This document shows positions 22,196-30,580 of a stretch of 33,416 bases of DNA, piece after piece. The translations under genes were made by a program, and so were the position numbers. Under the pieces are notes generated by a model. It searched no databases and was not told the origin of the DNA. It worked only from the letters and a program-made list of their open reading frames with translations. Numbering within the stretch: position 1 is the stretch's first letter; the number at the start of each line of letters is the position of its first letter. Source of the stretch: [Streptosporangium] indianense (lineage in GTDB: Bacteria; Actinomycetota; Actinomycetes; Streptomycetales; Streptomycetaceae); contig NZ_JAKEIO010000085.1 of NCBI RefSeq assembly GCF_021474405.1, positions 1 to 33,416 of the forward strand, written 5' to 3'.

Positions 22196-23077
22196 ATGGC
22201 GCCTATCACAGTGGTGGAGGGGCGACGGGTCGCTCTCAGCAATCTGGAGAAGGTGCTGTATCCCGCCACGGGCTTCACCAAGGGCGAGGTGCTGCACTAC
22301 TACGCGACCGTCGCCGAGGTCCTGCTGCCCCATCTGCGGGACCGGGCGGTGTCCTTCCTGCGCTACCCGGACGGGCCGGACGGGCAGGTGTTCTTCACGA
22401 AGAACGTGCCGCCGGGTACGCCCGAGTGGGTCACCACCGCCGAGGTGCCCCGGGTGGAGGGGCCGTCACGCATGGTCCTGGTGCAGGATCTGCCGAGCCT
22501 GATGTGGTCGGCGAACCTCGTGACCGAGTTCCACACCCACCAGTGGCTCGTCGGCACACCGGACGAGGCGGACCGGATCGTGTTCGACCTCGATCCAGGG
22601 GCGCCGGCGAGCATCGTCCAGTGCTGCGATGTCGCCCTGTGGCTGCGGGAACGGCTCGCGCGCGACGGCCTCGAGGCCTACGCCAAGACCTCCGGCTCGA
22701 AGGGGCTGCATCTGCTCGCCGCCGTGCGCGGGGCGTCCTCCGAGCGGGTGTCCGAGTACGCCAAGGCACTCGCCGTCGAGGCGGAGAAGGCCATGCCCCG
22801 GCTCGCACTGCACCGGATGACCAGGAGCCTGCGCCCGGGGAAGGTCTTCGTCGACTGGAGCCAGAACGCCGCCCGCAAGACCACGGCGACCCCTTACACC
22901 CTCCGGGCCCGCCCCGAACCGACCGTCTCGGCGCCGGTCACCTGGGGGGAGATCGAGGAGTGCCGCGCCCCCGGGCAGCTGGACTTCCACGCGGTCGACA
23001 TCGCCCCGAGGGTCCAGGACTACGGCGACCTCCTGGCCCCGCTGCTGGACCCGGACGAGGCCGGGACCCTGCCGTAG
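22196..23077 (+). CDS. LigD polymerase/primase domain protein (stand-alone)
   Basis: The ATG at 22196 starts a 293-aa archaeo-eukaryotic primase-type polymerase. Catalytic Asp131 and Asp133 are in IVFDLDPG. The nucleotide-binding stretch is KTSGSKGLHLL (164-174, His172). The third acidic residue is in KVFVDWSQNA (Asp220). The N-terminal LSNLEKVLYPATGFTKGEVL and FFTKNVPPGTPEW are typical of LigD-Pol. The ligase and 3'-phosphoesterase modules of full LigD are absent; Streptomyces often encode them separately. Together with Ku it forms a double-strand-break repair pair that fills in or templates ends. The ribosome site is weak. Confidence 0.93.
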   Translation: MAPITVVEGRRVALSNLEKVLYPATGFTKGEVLHYYATVAEVLLPHLRDRAVSFLRYPDGPDGQVFFTKNVPPGTPEWVTTAEVPRVEGPSRMVLVQDLPSLMWSANLVTEFHTHQWLVGTPDEADRIVFDLDPGAPASIVQCCDVALWLRERLARDGLEAYAKTSGSKGLHLLAAVRGASSERVSEYAKALAVEAEKAMPRLALHRMTRSLRPGKVFVDWSQNAARKTTATPYTLRARPEPTVSAPVTWGEIEECRAPGQLDFHAVDIAPRVQDYGDLLAPLLDPDEAGTLP

Positions 23078-23084
23078 CGGGGCG

Positions 23085-23216
23085 ACCGGCGGCTCACACC
23101 GCGGAGTGCGCCGACCAACTGCTCGCGCCGCGGAGTGCACCCCTACCAGCCGCTCACGCCACGCAGCACGGAGTGCGCCTCGGCCAACTGCTCACGACGC
23201 GGAGTACGGCCCTGCT
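23085..23216. repeat. Degenerate ~31-bp repeats between LigD-Pol and NERD genes
   Basis: Four imperfect units share the pattern CNGCTCAC(G/A)C-CGCGGAGTGC(G/A)CC followed by CAACTG or CCAGC. They fill the convergent intergenic space and may act as a bidirectional terminator or be decayed repeats. Confidence 0.45.
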
Positions 23217-23219
23217 CCC

Positions 23220-24023
23220 TCACACCCGCACCCACGTATTCCGGTCACGCGCCATCGCATGCAACGCCTCCACGTCCGCCGGCTTCAGCACGCCGCCCCG
23301 TCGCGCCAGACCCTCCACCTCCGCCGCCGTCAGGACGTCGACCTCACGGGGTGCGGTCGGGATCGTCAGGGCGCCCGGGTCCACCAGGGCGAGCACGGGG
23401 CGGACCTCCGCCGTGAGGGCATGGGTGGCGCGCTCGGCGTCGGTGCGCAGGCGGCGCAGCAGGGGGTACGGGTCGCGGCGGCCCAGGGCGATCATGGGGT
23501 CGGCGACTCGGACGCGCTGCTTGCGCGTGTGCAGGGCGTGGACGGCGTAGAGGCCGCCGGGGCCGATCAGCAGGTGGTGGATGCGGTCGCCGCCGGGGAG
23601 CGGCACGGAGTGCAGGGTGTGCCAGCCCGCACCGTCGAGGCGGTCCAGGGCGTCGCCGACCGTCTGCTCGGCCGCCAGGGCCCTGCGGCGCGGGTCGGGA
23701 CGGAGCCGGTGGGTGGGGCCGGGGTCGCGGTCGAGGGCGACGACGAGGGCCTCGCCGGGGCGGTTGGGGGCCAGGTCGTCGTCGGGGTGGAGGGCGAGGC
23801 GGGCCAGCTCCGCGGGCGTCGGCACCGGGGGCGCCCCCACCGTCACGGGGCCGGTGATGAAGGGCCCGAGCGCCCTGAGGACGTCGTCCTCACGGTCCCG
23901 GCCGAGCAGGTTCACCCGGGCGGCCTCACGGTCGTACCAGGCGATGTTCCGGCCGTCCGGGAGGCAGACGTAGAGCCGCTCCCGGCCGTGCCGCCAGGTC
24001 GGTATGACGCGCAGTCCGTTCAT
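23220..24023 (-). CDS. NERD domain protein (chromosomal), 267 aa
   Basis: The ATG at 24023 starts RVIPTWRHGRERLYVCLPDG, an N-terminal ~110-residue module of unknown type. The NERD core is in the second half: AEQTVGDALDRLDGAGWHTL, HSVPLPGGDRIHHLLIGPGG and LYAVHALHTRKQ. The core is clearly related to that of the island NERD protein. The conserved Asp of ID-H is replaced (RIHH) and the usual (E/N)-x-K is ALHTRK, so a catalytic metal site looks incomplete. It may be a non-enzymatic NERD protein. It is convergent with the LigD-Pol gene. Confidence 0.78.
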   Translation of the reverse strand: MNGLRVIPTWRHGRERLYVCLPDGRNIAWYDREAARVNLLGRDREDDVLRALGPFITGPVTVGAPPVPTPAELARLALHPDDDLAPNRPGEALVVALDRDPGPTHRLRPDPRRRALAAEQTVGDALDRLDGAGWHTLHSVPLPGGDRIHHLLIGPGGLYAVHALHTRKQRVRVADPMIALGRRDPYPLLRRLRTDAERATHALTAEVRPVLALVDPGALTIPTAPREVDVLTAAEVEGLARRGGVLKPADVEALHAMARDRNTWVRV

Positions 24024-24145
24024 GCACCATCACCCCAGTCCATGGGAACAGGCGGGGTGCTGCGGGGGCAAGAACCCGGTTACCTTGGAGAGGAGTTGGG
24101 CAGGCGGCCCGCGGACCCTCGGGCGGTCATGGTGGGGAGGCGCCG

Positions 24146-24649
24146 TTGCGTACCCGCAGTAAACCGGACGTCCCCGCCCCGGAGAGTCCGTGGAGCGAGG
24201 TCGTTCCCGGGCTCTGGATGGGCGGTCACGAGTACACAGGGGCCTTGGGGCACCTGGAGTTCGCCGTCGTACGGGACGAGTTCGATCTCGTGCAGACGCT
24301 GCTGCGGCTGCCGGGGCACGGGCCCGATCCGGGCGTCCGGCACCATGTGTGGCCCATTCCCGACGGGCCGCTGGACGGGACGCAGCTGGCCGGGGTGATC
24401 CGGCTGGCGGAGGCCGCGTGTGAGGCGCTGGAGGAGGGCCGCCGGGTCCTCGTCCGCTGCTTCCACGGGTACAACCGCTCCGGTCTCGTGGTCGCGCACG
24501 CGTTGATGCGCCAAGGCAGCTCCGCGGAGGCGGCGATCCGGCTGATCCGGGCCCGTCGCTCGCCGTGGGCGCTGCACAACGACCTGTTCGTCGAGTATCT
24601 GCGGGCCGGGCTGGCCACGGCCCGGCTGCTGGAGGAGCTCACGGAGTAG
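24146..24649 (+). CDS. Dual-specificity protein phosphatase-like, 167 aa
   Basis: The TTG at 24146 has GGGGAGG 5 nt upstream. The P-loop is VRCFHGYNRSGLVVAHAL with nucleophile Cys105 and Arg111 (C-X5-R followed by SG). The general acid is probably Asp73 in WPIPDGPLD. EVVPGLWMGGHEY near the N-terminus is typical of the family. It lacks membrane segments and is likely cytosolic. It should dephosphorylate Tyr or Ser/Thr residues; the substrate is unknown. Confidence 0.87.
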   Translation: MRTRSKPDVPAPESPWSEVVPGLWMGGHEYTGALGHLEFAVVRDEFDLVQTLLRLPGHGPDPGVRHHVWPIPDGPLDGTQLAGVIRLAEAACEALEEGRRVLVRCFHGYNRSGLVVAHALMRQGSSAEAAIRLIRARRSPWALHNDLFVEYLRAGLATARLLEELTE

Positions 24650-24901
24650 CAGGACGCCGGTACGGCTGCACGCACACGGCCCCCCTCTCGCGCAAATGGG
24701 ACTTCCCCGCGAATAAGGTGTACGCGGCCGACCGTCTCATGTATGGCGCGGCCGGGCCGTCTCGTGCATGGCGTCACGTGCATGGCGCGGCCGGCCGTCA
24801 CGTCCGGCGGGTGTCCGTCCGTACGTCGGCCGTGCGCCAGCCGTAGGCCCGCCCCATGTCCGCCGTGTGATCACCCGTGAACCCGAACCGCCAGGAGTGC
24901 A

Positions 24902-25711
24902 GTGCCCCTCAGCCGTCCCGGACAGGCCGCCCGCCGCCTGGCCGTCGTCGCCCCCCTGCTGGCCGCCGCCGTGGGCTGCGGGGACGCCGGCGGTCTGGAG
25001 GGCGCGGGGCCGACCCCGACGGCACAGGGGCCGGCCCGGCTCTGGCCGGAGCTGACGCCCGCCTCCAGCCCGGCGTTCGAGATCGGGGAGGTGAACACCG
25101 AAGTGGTCAAGGGGGTGAGGGTGCCCGGCGACGACATCCGCCGTGTCGACCCGGTCCGGATCGTCCGGGCCGAGATCGCCGGGAACCCGGACGACTTCGA
25201 CGGCCCGAAGGCGCCCTACCGGGACACCAGGCGCGAGATGGCCGACTGCGGGCGGGGCCCGGGGCATGGGAAGTGCCCGGTGCTCAGGCCGTACTACCGG
25301 GACCTGACCGGCGACGGGCACGACGACCTGACGCTGGGCTTCCCGCTGCTGCCCGGGAAGACGACCGCGGTGCGCGTCTACACCGTCGAGAAGCACCGGC
25401 TGGTGCAGGTGATGGCATGGGAGGACGCGCTGAGCGGTGTCGAGCTGGCCGGGCGTTCCCTGGTGATCCGATCGCCGTCGGAGGTCGCGGGCTACGAGTA
25501 CCGCCTGCAGTGGACCTGGGACCGGGACCAGAAGGCCATGCTGCTCACCCACGACGAGATGCTGCGCACCGGTCCGCGCCCGCACTCCCGGCACCCCTCG
25601 TCCTCCGCCGGCGGTTCCCGGTCCGCCTCGCCCAACGCCTCCCCCACCTCCTCCACCAGCGTCTCCTCCACCCCCTCCCCCACCGTCTCCCCCTCGGCGA
25701 GCGGCGGATGA
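24902..25711 (+). CDS. Secreted lipoprotein, 269 aa
   Basis: The GTG at 24902 has AGGAG 5 nt upstream. The signal is RRLAVVAPLLAAAVG followed by lipobox Cys26 (AVGC). The mature part includes VLRPYYRDLTGDGHDDLTLG, a D-x-[TN]-G-D-G-x-D loop reminiscent of calcium or FG-GAP type sites, and LVIRSPSEVAGYEYRLQWTW. The last ~40 residues are a Ser/Pro/Thr-rich spacer. Its stop overlaps the next start as ATGA, so it is co-expressed with the histidine kinase and may tune its sensing, as the lipoprotein CseA does for CseC in Streptomyces. That analogy is inference. Confidence 0.83.
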   Translation: MPLSRPGQAARRLAVVAPLLAAAVGCGDAGGLEGAGPTPTAQGPARLWPELTPASSPAFEIGEVNTEVVKGVRVPGDDIRRVDPVRIVRAEIAGNPDDFDGPKAPYRDTRREMADCGRGPGHGKCPVLRPYYRDLTGDGHDDLTLGFPLLPGKTTAVRVYTVEKHRLVQVMAWEDALSGVELAGRSLVIRSPSEVAGYEYRLQWTWDRDQKAMLLTHDEMLRTGPRPHSRHPSSSAGGSRSASPNASPTSSTSVSSTPSPTVSPSASGG

Positions 25712-26955
25712 GGCCCGTACTCCCCCAGTGGTCCGGGACGCTCGCCGCGAAGGCCGCCGCCTTCATCACCGTGATGTGCTGCGCGCTCGCGGCGCTGCTC
25801 GGCGTCCTGGTGCACGTGCAGGTGACGAACCAGACCGTCGGCCAGGCCCGTGACCAGGCATTGCAGCGCCTGGCACAGGCGACCCGGCGCTACGAGGCCG
25901 GGGACACCCTGTGGCGGGGCGCCGGGGTGGATCCGCCCGAGCTGCCCGGGCAGCTGCGGGAGCTGGCGGTGGACGGGGACCGCGGCACGATGGTCGCCGA
26001 CAGGCAGGGGCGCCCCGCGATGTGGGCGGCGGGGCCCGTCGACGGCGGGCGGGCGCTGGCCGTCGCCGTCGACTACTCGCAGCAGGCCCGCACGATCGAG
26101 GGCCTGGACCGGGCGATCGTGTGGTCGTCGGGCCTGGCCATCGGGGCGACGCTGCTGGTCGGGGCGTTCGCGGTGACGCGGGTGACGCGGCGGCTGCACA
26201 CCACGGCCCGGGTGGCCCGGCGGATCAGCGCGGGCGACCTGGACGCCCGGGTGAACGATCCCCGCACGGGCCCCCGTACGAAGGCCAGTCCGCAGGACGA
26301 GGTGGCCGCGGTCGCCGCCGCGCTGGACTCCATGGCGGCGTCGCTGCAGGGGAAGCTGCTGGCCGAGCAGCGGTTCACGGCGGATGTCGCGCACGAGCTG
26401 CGTACGCCGCTGACCGGGCTGCACGCGGCGGCGGAACTGCTGCCGCCGGGACGTCCGACGGAGCTGGTGCGCGACCGGGTCGCGGCGCTGCGCACACTCA
26501 CCGAGGACCTGCTGGAGATCTCCCGGCTGGACACCGGCCGGGAGCGGCTGGAGCTGGACACCGAGCGGTTGGGGCCGCTGGCCGAGCGGGCGGTGCGGGC
26601 GGTCGGGAGCGGCACGGAGGTGAGGGTCGTACGGGACGTGTCCGTGGAGACGGACCGGCGGCGGCTGGAGCGGGTGCTGGGCAATCTCGTGGTGAACGCG
26701 CACAAGCACGGGCGTGCGCCGGTGGTACTGACCGTGGACGGTCCGGTGGTGACGGTTCGCGATCACGGGGACGGGTTTCCGGAGTACCTGGTCGCGCACG
26801 GCCCGCAGCGGTTCCGCACGGAGGGCGGTACGCGGGGGCACGGGCTGGGGCTGACCATCGCGCGTGGCCAGGCGGAGGTGCTGGGTGCGCGGCTGGAGTT
26901 CGCGAACGCGCCGGAGGGCGGCGCGGTGGCCACGCTGAGACTGGCGGCGGAATGA
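25708..26955 (+). CDS. Sensor histidine kinase, 415 aa
   Basis: The ATG at 25708 overlaps the lipoprotein stop by 4 nt. Two membrane segments (about 15-38 and 137-158) bracket a ~95-residue extracellular sensor. HAMP follows (RVARRISAGDLDARV), then the H-box FTADVAHELRTPL with phospho-accepting His229, N-box NLVVNAHKHG, G1 VRDHGDGFP and G2 GGTRGHGLGLTIARG. All catalytic boxes are intact. No response regulator gene is adjacent on either side, which is unusual since these pairs are normally coupled. The stimulus is unknown; an envelope signal is plausible given the lipoprotein partner. Confidence 0.9.
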   Translation: MRPVLPQWSGTLAAKAAAFITVMCCALAALLGVLVHVQVTNQTVGQARDQALQRLAQATRRYEAGDTLWRGAGVDPPELPGQLRELAVDGDRGTMVADRQGRPAMWAAGPVDGGRALAVAVDYSQQARTIEGLDRAIVWSSGLAIGATLLVGAFAVTRVTRRLHTTARVARRISAGDLDARVNDPRTGPRTKASPQDEVAAVAAALDSMAASLQGKLLAEQRFTADVAHELRTPLTGLHAAAELLPPGRPTELVRDRVAALRTLTEDLLEISRLDTGRERLELDTERLGPLAERAVRAVGSGTEVRVVRDVSVETDRRRLERVLGNLVVNAHKHGRAPVVLTVDGPVVTVRDHGDGFPEYLVAHGPQRFRTEGGTRGHGLGLTIARGQAEVLGARLEFANAPEGGAVATLRLAAE

Positions 26956-27069
26956 GGGTCCTGAGGGCGTCCTCCTCTGGCCCAGCGTGAGGGGCGGTGC
27001 CCGCAACCCGCTCCTAATGTGGCGATTAGTCAGCTTCGGCAGCTTCGCCCCCACATGGAGGTATTCCCC

Positions 27070-27642
27070 ATGCCCCTGCGTTTCCGCCTCTGCATAGCAG
27101 CCGCCGCCGGGCTCCTCGCCGCCGCGGCCGCCATCACACCTGCCGCCGCCGCGCACGACGACTGGGACCCGAACGGCGGCGACGGCAACAGCAGCAGCTG
27201 GCCCGGCAACGGCAACGGCAACGACGGCCAGGGCAACTGGAACGGCAACGGCGACAACGGCCAGGACAACTGGAACGGCAACGGCAACGACGGCCAGGGC
27301 AACTGGAACGGCAACGGCGACAACGGCCAGGACAACTGGAACGGCAACAACCAGCACGACCCGAACGGCGGAAACGGCGGAAACGGCGGAAACGGCGGGC
27401 AGGTGCAGGGCCTCTACAGGGGCGTCGTCACGGCGAGCACGCTGGCGCTGCGCAGCGCCCCGAACCGCGGTTCGCAGATCATCCGGTACGCCCACCAGGG
27501 CGACGTCGTCAGCATCTTCTGCAAGACGGGCGGCGAGACCGTGGAGGGCAACCCGCTCTGGTACCTGCTGACGGACGGCACCTGGGCCTGGGGCGCGGCC
27601 CGGTACATCGACAACATCGGCCCCGCGCCACGCTGGTGCTGA
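27070..27642 (+). CDS. Secreted SH3-like domain protein with Asn/Gly repeats, 190 aa
   Basis: The ATG at 27070 has GGAGG 9 nt upstream. A signal peptide (RFRLCIAAAAGLLAAAAA, cleavage near AAA-HDD) is followed by four 11-residue repeats, NGNGNDGQGNW alternating with NGNGDNGQDNW, and a GGNGG linker. The C-terminal ~75 residues form a bacterial SH3-like module (GVVTASTLALRSAPNRGSQI, DGTWAWGAARYID) with two Cys. Such modules commonly bind peptidoglycan or wall components. The repeat region is probably a flexible extracellular spacer. Role unknown. Confidence 0.85.
   Translation: MPLRFRLCIAAAAGLLAAAAAITPAAAAHDDWDPNGGDGNSSSWPGNGNGNDGQGNWNGNGDNGQDNWNGNGNDGQGNWNGNGDNGQDNWNGNNQHDPNGGNGGNGGNGGQVQGLYRGVVTASTLALRSAPNRGSQIIRYAHQGDVVSIFCKTGGETVEGNPLWYLLTDGTWAWGAARYIDNIGPAPRWC
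27208..27339 (+). repeat. Coding tandem repeat, 4 x 33 bp (2 x 66 bp)
   Basis: Units at 27208, 27241, 27274 and 27307 encode 11 residues each. Two variants alternate, so the block is an exact or near-exact duplication of a 66-bp unit. It is in frame and therefore prone to length variation without loss of the C-terminal domain. Confidence 0.85.
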
Positions 27643-27694
27643 CACTCGGTCACTCAAAGACACACAAGTCGCACTGTCTGGGTAGGTTCCGGAC

Positions 27695-29059
27695 ATGAGC
27701 AAGGCCGGAATCACCGTGGCGACGGCGGACCCGCCCACGCCCGCCGTCCGCCGCCTCCCCCGGCGCCGGGGCATCGAACTCGCCCTCATCGTGCTGGCCG
27801 TCCTGCTGTCGGTGTACGGCTACTGCGCCGTCGGCCTCGCCCGGCACGGGACACTGCCGCCCGGTGCCGCCGGCTACGGTGCCGGCCTCGGCGTGCTGGC
27901 ACTGCTGGCCCACCTGGCGGTACGCCTGCGCGCCCCGTACGCCGATCCGCTGCTCCTGCCGATCGGGGTGCTGCTCAACGGGCTGGGTCTGGTGCTGATC
28001 TACCGGCTCGACCTGGAGACCCCGGGCGACCGGGCGGCCCCGACCCAGCTGGTGTGGTCGACGCTGGGTGTGGCCTTGTTCATCCTGGTCGTGCTGCTGC
28101 TGCGCGACCACCGGGTGCTTCAGCGCTACACGTACGTCTGCGTGGTCGCCGCCCTGGCCCTGCTCACGCTGCCGATCCTGTTCCCGGCGGTGAACGGCGC
28201 CCGCATCTGGATCCGGATCGCCGGATTCTCCATCCAGCCGGGCGAGTTCGCGAAGGTGCTGCTGGCGGTGTTCTTCGCCGCGTACCTGGCGGCGAACCGC
28301 CACGCGCTGGCCTACACCGGCCGCCGCGTCTGGAAGCTCCAGCTGCCCACCGGCCGCGTCCTCGGTCCGATCGTCGCGGTCTGGCTGGTCAGCGTGGGCG
28401 TGCTGATCCTGGAACGCGACCTCGGCACGTCGCTGCTGTTCTTCGGCCTGTTCGTGGTGCTCCTCTACGTCGCCACCGGCCGCACCGGCTGGATCGCGGT
28501 CGGTCTGCTGCTGGCCGCGCTGGGCGCGGTCGCGGTGGGCCGGCTGGAACCGCACGTGCACAGCAGGATCGAGACCTGGCTGCACCCCTTCGCCTCCATC
28601 GAGGCGGGCGAGGGCGCGAACCAGCTCGCCCAGTCGCTGTTCGCCTTCGCGGAGGGCGGCATGCTCGGCACGGGCCTCGGACTCGGCCACTCCTTCCTCA
28701 TCGGCTTCGCCGTGAAGTCGGACTTCATCCTGGCCACCGCGGGCGAGGAACTCGGCCTGGCCGGCCTCAGCGCCGTCTTCCTCCTCTACGGACTGCTGGT
28801 GGAGCGCGGCTTCCGGGCCGGGCTCGCGCAGCGCGAGCCCTTCGGCCGGCTGCTCGCGGTCGGTCTCGCCTCACTGGTGGCGCTCCAGGTGTTCGTGATC
28901 GCGGGCGGAGTGACCGGGCTGATCCCGCTGACCGGTATGGCGATGCCGTTCCTGGCGCAGGGCGGCTCGTCGGTCGTCACCAACTGGGCGATCGTGGCGC
29001 TGCTGGTCCGGGTGAGCGACTCGGCCCGGCGCGGTTACGACGGGCAGGACGCGCAGTGA
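27695..29059 (+). CDS. FtsW/RodA/SpoVE family glycan polymerase
   Basis: This 454-aa polytopic membrane protein has about ten to twelve hydrophobic segments, starting at IELALIVLAVLLSVYGYCAV. SEDS signatures are NGARIWIRIAGFSIQPGEFA (about 168-187), ERDLGTSLLFFGLF, the large loop with EGANQLAQSLFAFAEGGMLG, and ATAGEELGLAGL with TGMAMPFLAQGGSS near the end. SEDS proteins polymerise peptidoglycan strands from lipid II together with a class B PBP. The next gene overlaps as GTGA and encodes that partner. This pair resembles the accessory FtsW/PBP pairs of Streptomyces; sporulation or hyphal use cannot be decided here. Confidence 0.92.
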   Translation: MSKAGITVATADPPTPAVRRLPRRRGIELALIVLAVLLSVYGYCAVGLARHGTLPPGAAGYGAGLGVLALLAHLAVRLRAPYADPLLLPIGVLLNGLGLVLIYRLDLETPGDRAAPTQLVWSTLGVALFILVVLLLRDHRVLQRYTYVCVVAALALLTLPILFPAVNGARIWIRIAGFSIQPGEFAKVLLAVFFAAYLAANRHALAYTGRRVWKLQLPTGRVLGPIVAVWLVSVGVLILERDLGTSLLFFGLFVVLLYVATGRTGWIAVGLLLAALGAVAVGRLEPHVHSRIETWLHPFASIEAGEGANQLAQSLFAFAEGGMLGTGLGLGHSFLIGFAVKSDFILATAGEELGLAGLSAVFLLYGLLVERGFRAGLAQREPFGRLLAVGLASLVALQVFVIAGGVTGLIPLTGMAMPFLAQGGSSVVTNWAIVALLVRVSDSARRGYDGQDAQ

Positions 29060-30516
29060 CCCGGCACATCCGGCACGCCGGGTACTTCTGCGTCCTGCTG
29101 CTGGTGGCGCTGCTGGTGAACGCCGCCCGGGTCCAGGTCGTCCAGGCCCCGTCGTACGACCGCAACCCGGCCAACCGGCGGCCCGACATCGCCCGCTACG
29201 AGCAGCCGCGCGGGGACATCTGGGTGGGCGGGCGCCCGGTCACCGGCTCCCGGGACACCCGCGAGCACCTCCGCTACGAACGGACCTACACGAACGGACC
29301 GTTGTACGCCCCGGTCACCGGCTTCGCCTCCCAGCTGTACGGGACGACGCTCCTGGAGAGCACCGAGGACGGTGTGCTGTCCGGCGCGGACCCGATGCTC
29401 GCGCCGTTCCCGCTGTGGAACGACTTCACCCGGGCGCGCAACGCGGGCGGGGACGTCGTGACGACGTTGCTCCCGGCGGCGCAGCAGGCAGCGTTCCGGG
29501 GCCTGGCGGGCCGCAAGGGCGCGGTGGCCGCGGTGGAGCCGTCGACCGGCCGGATCCTGGCCCTGGTGTCCGCCCCGTCGTACGACCCCCAGCCGCTGTC
29601 CGGCAACGGCTCCGCGGCGGCCCGGGCCTGGGCGCGGCTCACCGCGGACAAGGACAAGCCGATGCTCAACCGGGCGGTGCGGCAGACGTATCCGCCGGGC
29701 TCGACGTTCAAGGTCGTCACCACGGCCGCCGCGCTGGACGCCGGTGTGGTCACGGACCTCGAGGCGCCGACCGACTCCCCCGACCCCTACCGCCTGCCCG
29801 GCACGCGGACGCGCCTGACCAACTCATCGAAGGGCTGCGCGGACGCCTCCGTGCGTGAGGCCTTCACGTTCTCCTGCAACACGGTGTTCGCCAAGCTCGG
29901 CGTGGAGGTGGGCGTGGCGGGCATGACGGCCACGGCACACGCCTTCGGCTTCAACAACGGGGGGCTGAGGATCCCGTTCCCGGTGGCCCGGTCCACGTTC
30001 GACACCACCCTCGACCAGGCCCAGCTGGCCCTGTCCTCGATCGGTCAGTACAACACCAGGGCCACGCCGCTGCAGATGGCGATGGTCGCTGCGGCCGTGG
30101 CCAACGGCGGCCAGGTGCGGGACCCCTACCTGGTGGAGCGCACGACCCGGGCGGGTGGCAGCACCCTCGCGACGGCCGGTTCGCGCGGCATCCGCCAGGC
30201 GATGTACCCGTCCACCGCCGTCCGGCTGCGGGCGATGATGCGGGACGCGGTCGAGAACGGCACCGGGCGCGGTGCCGCCATCCCCGGCGCCAAGGTGGGC
30301 GGCAAGACCGGCACCGCTCAGCACGGTCTGGGCAACTCGGGCATCCCGTACGCCTGGTTCGTCTCCTGGGCGCAGGGTGCGCGCGATCCGGCACCACGGG
30401 TGGCGCTGGCGGTCGTGGTGGAGGACGCGGAGGCGGACCGCGGGGACATCAGCGGGGGCGGCGACGCGGCGCCGATCGCCCGGGCGGTGATGGAGGCGGT
30501 ACTGAAGTCACCCTGA
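29056..30516 (+). CDS. Class B penicillin-binding protein (PbpA-type transpeptidase)
   Basis: The GTG at 29056 overlaps the FtsW-like stop. The protein is 486 aa, with one N-terminal membrane anchor (YFCVLLLVALLVNAARVQVV, 10-29) and a short dimerisation domain containing the PRGDI motif near 51. The transpeptidase has all three active-site motifs: S216-TFK (PPGSTFK), SCN (273-275) and KTGTA (417-421). It cross-links the glycan made by the SEDS partner encoded just upstream. No C-terminal PASTA domains are present. Confidence 0.93.
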   Translation: MTRHIRHAGYFCVLLLVALLVNAARVQVVQAPSYDRNPANRRPDIARYEQPRGDIWVGGRPVTGSRDTREHLRYERTYTNGPLYAPVTGFASQLYGTTLLESTEDGVLSGADPMLAPFPLWNDFTRARNAGGDVVTTLLPAAQQAAFRGLAGRKGAVAAVEPSTGRILALVSAPSYDPQPLSGNGSAAARAWARLTADKDKPMLNRAVRQTYPPGSTFKVVTTAAALDAGVVTDLEAPTDSPDPYRLPGTRTRLTNSSKGCADASVREAFTFSCNTVFAKLGVEVGVAGMTATAHAFGFNNGGLRIPFPVARSTFDTTLDQAQLALSSIGQYNTRATPLQMAMVAAAVANGGQVRDPYLVERTTRAGGSTLATAGSRGIRQAMYPSTAVRLRAMMRDAVENGTGRGAAIPGAKVGGKTGTAQHGLGNSGIPYAWFVSWAQGARDPAPRVALAVVVEDAEADRGDISGGGDAAPIARAVMEAVLKSP

Positions 30517-30519
30517 CCC

Positions 30520-30554
30520 GCGGCCCAGTTGCTGAGACGGGGCTACCGGGCCGC
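30520..30554 (+). terminator. Possible terminator after PBP gene
   Basis: GCGGCCC (30520-30526) and GGGCCGC (30548-30554) can pair over a 21-nt loop just after the PBP stop. The stem is short for the loop size, so this is tentative. Confidence 0.3.
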
Positions 30555-30580
30555 CGTGCGCCCGACCTACCGTTCGGTCC

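Noticed and set aside
20660..23077. 805-codon plus-strand frame ending with LigD-Pol
   Set aside because: Its first ~510 codons are antisense to the MBL-fold and Ku genes. Only the part from 22196 is real.
24877..25707. Upstream extension of the histidine kinase frame to 24877
   Set aside because: It overlaps the whole lipoprotein gene in another frame. The ATGA overlap at 25708 is the natural start.
27650..28690. 346-codon minus-strand frame opposite the FtsW-like gene
   Set aside because: Gln/His/Arg-rich shadow of a high-GC membrane protein gene.
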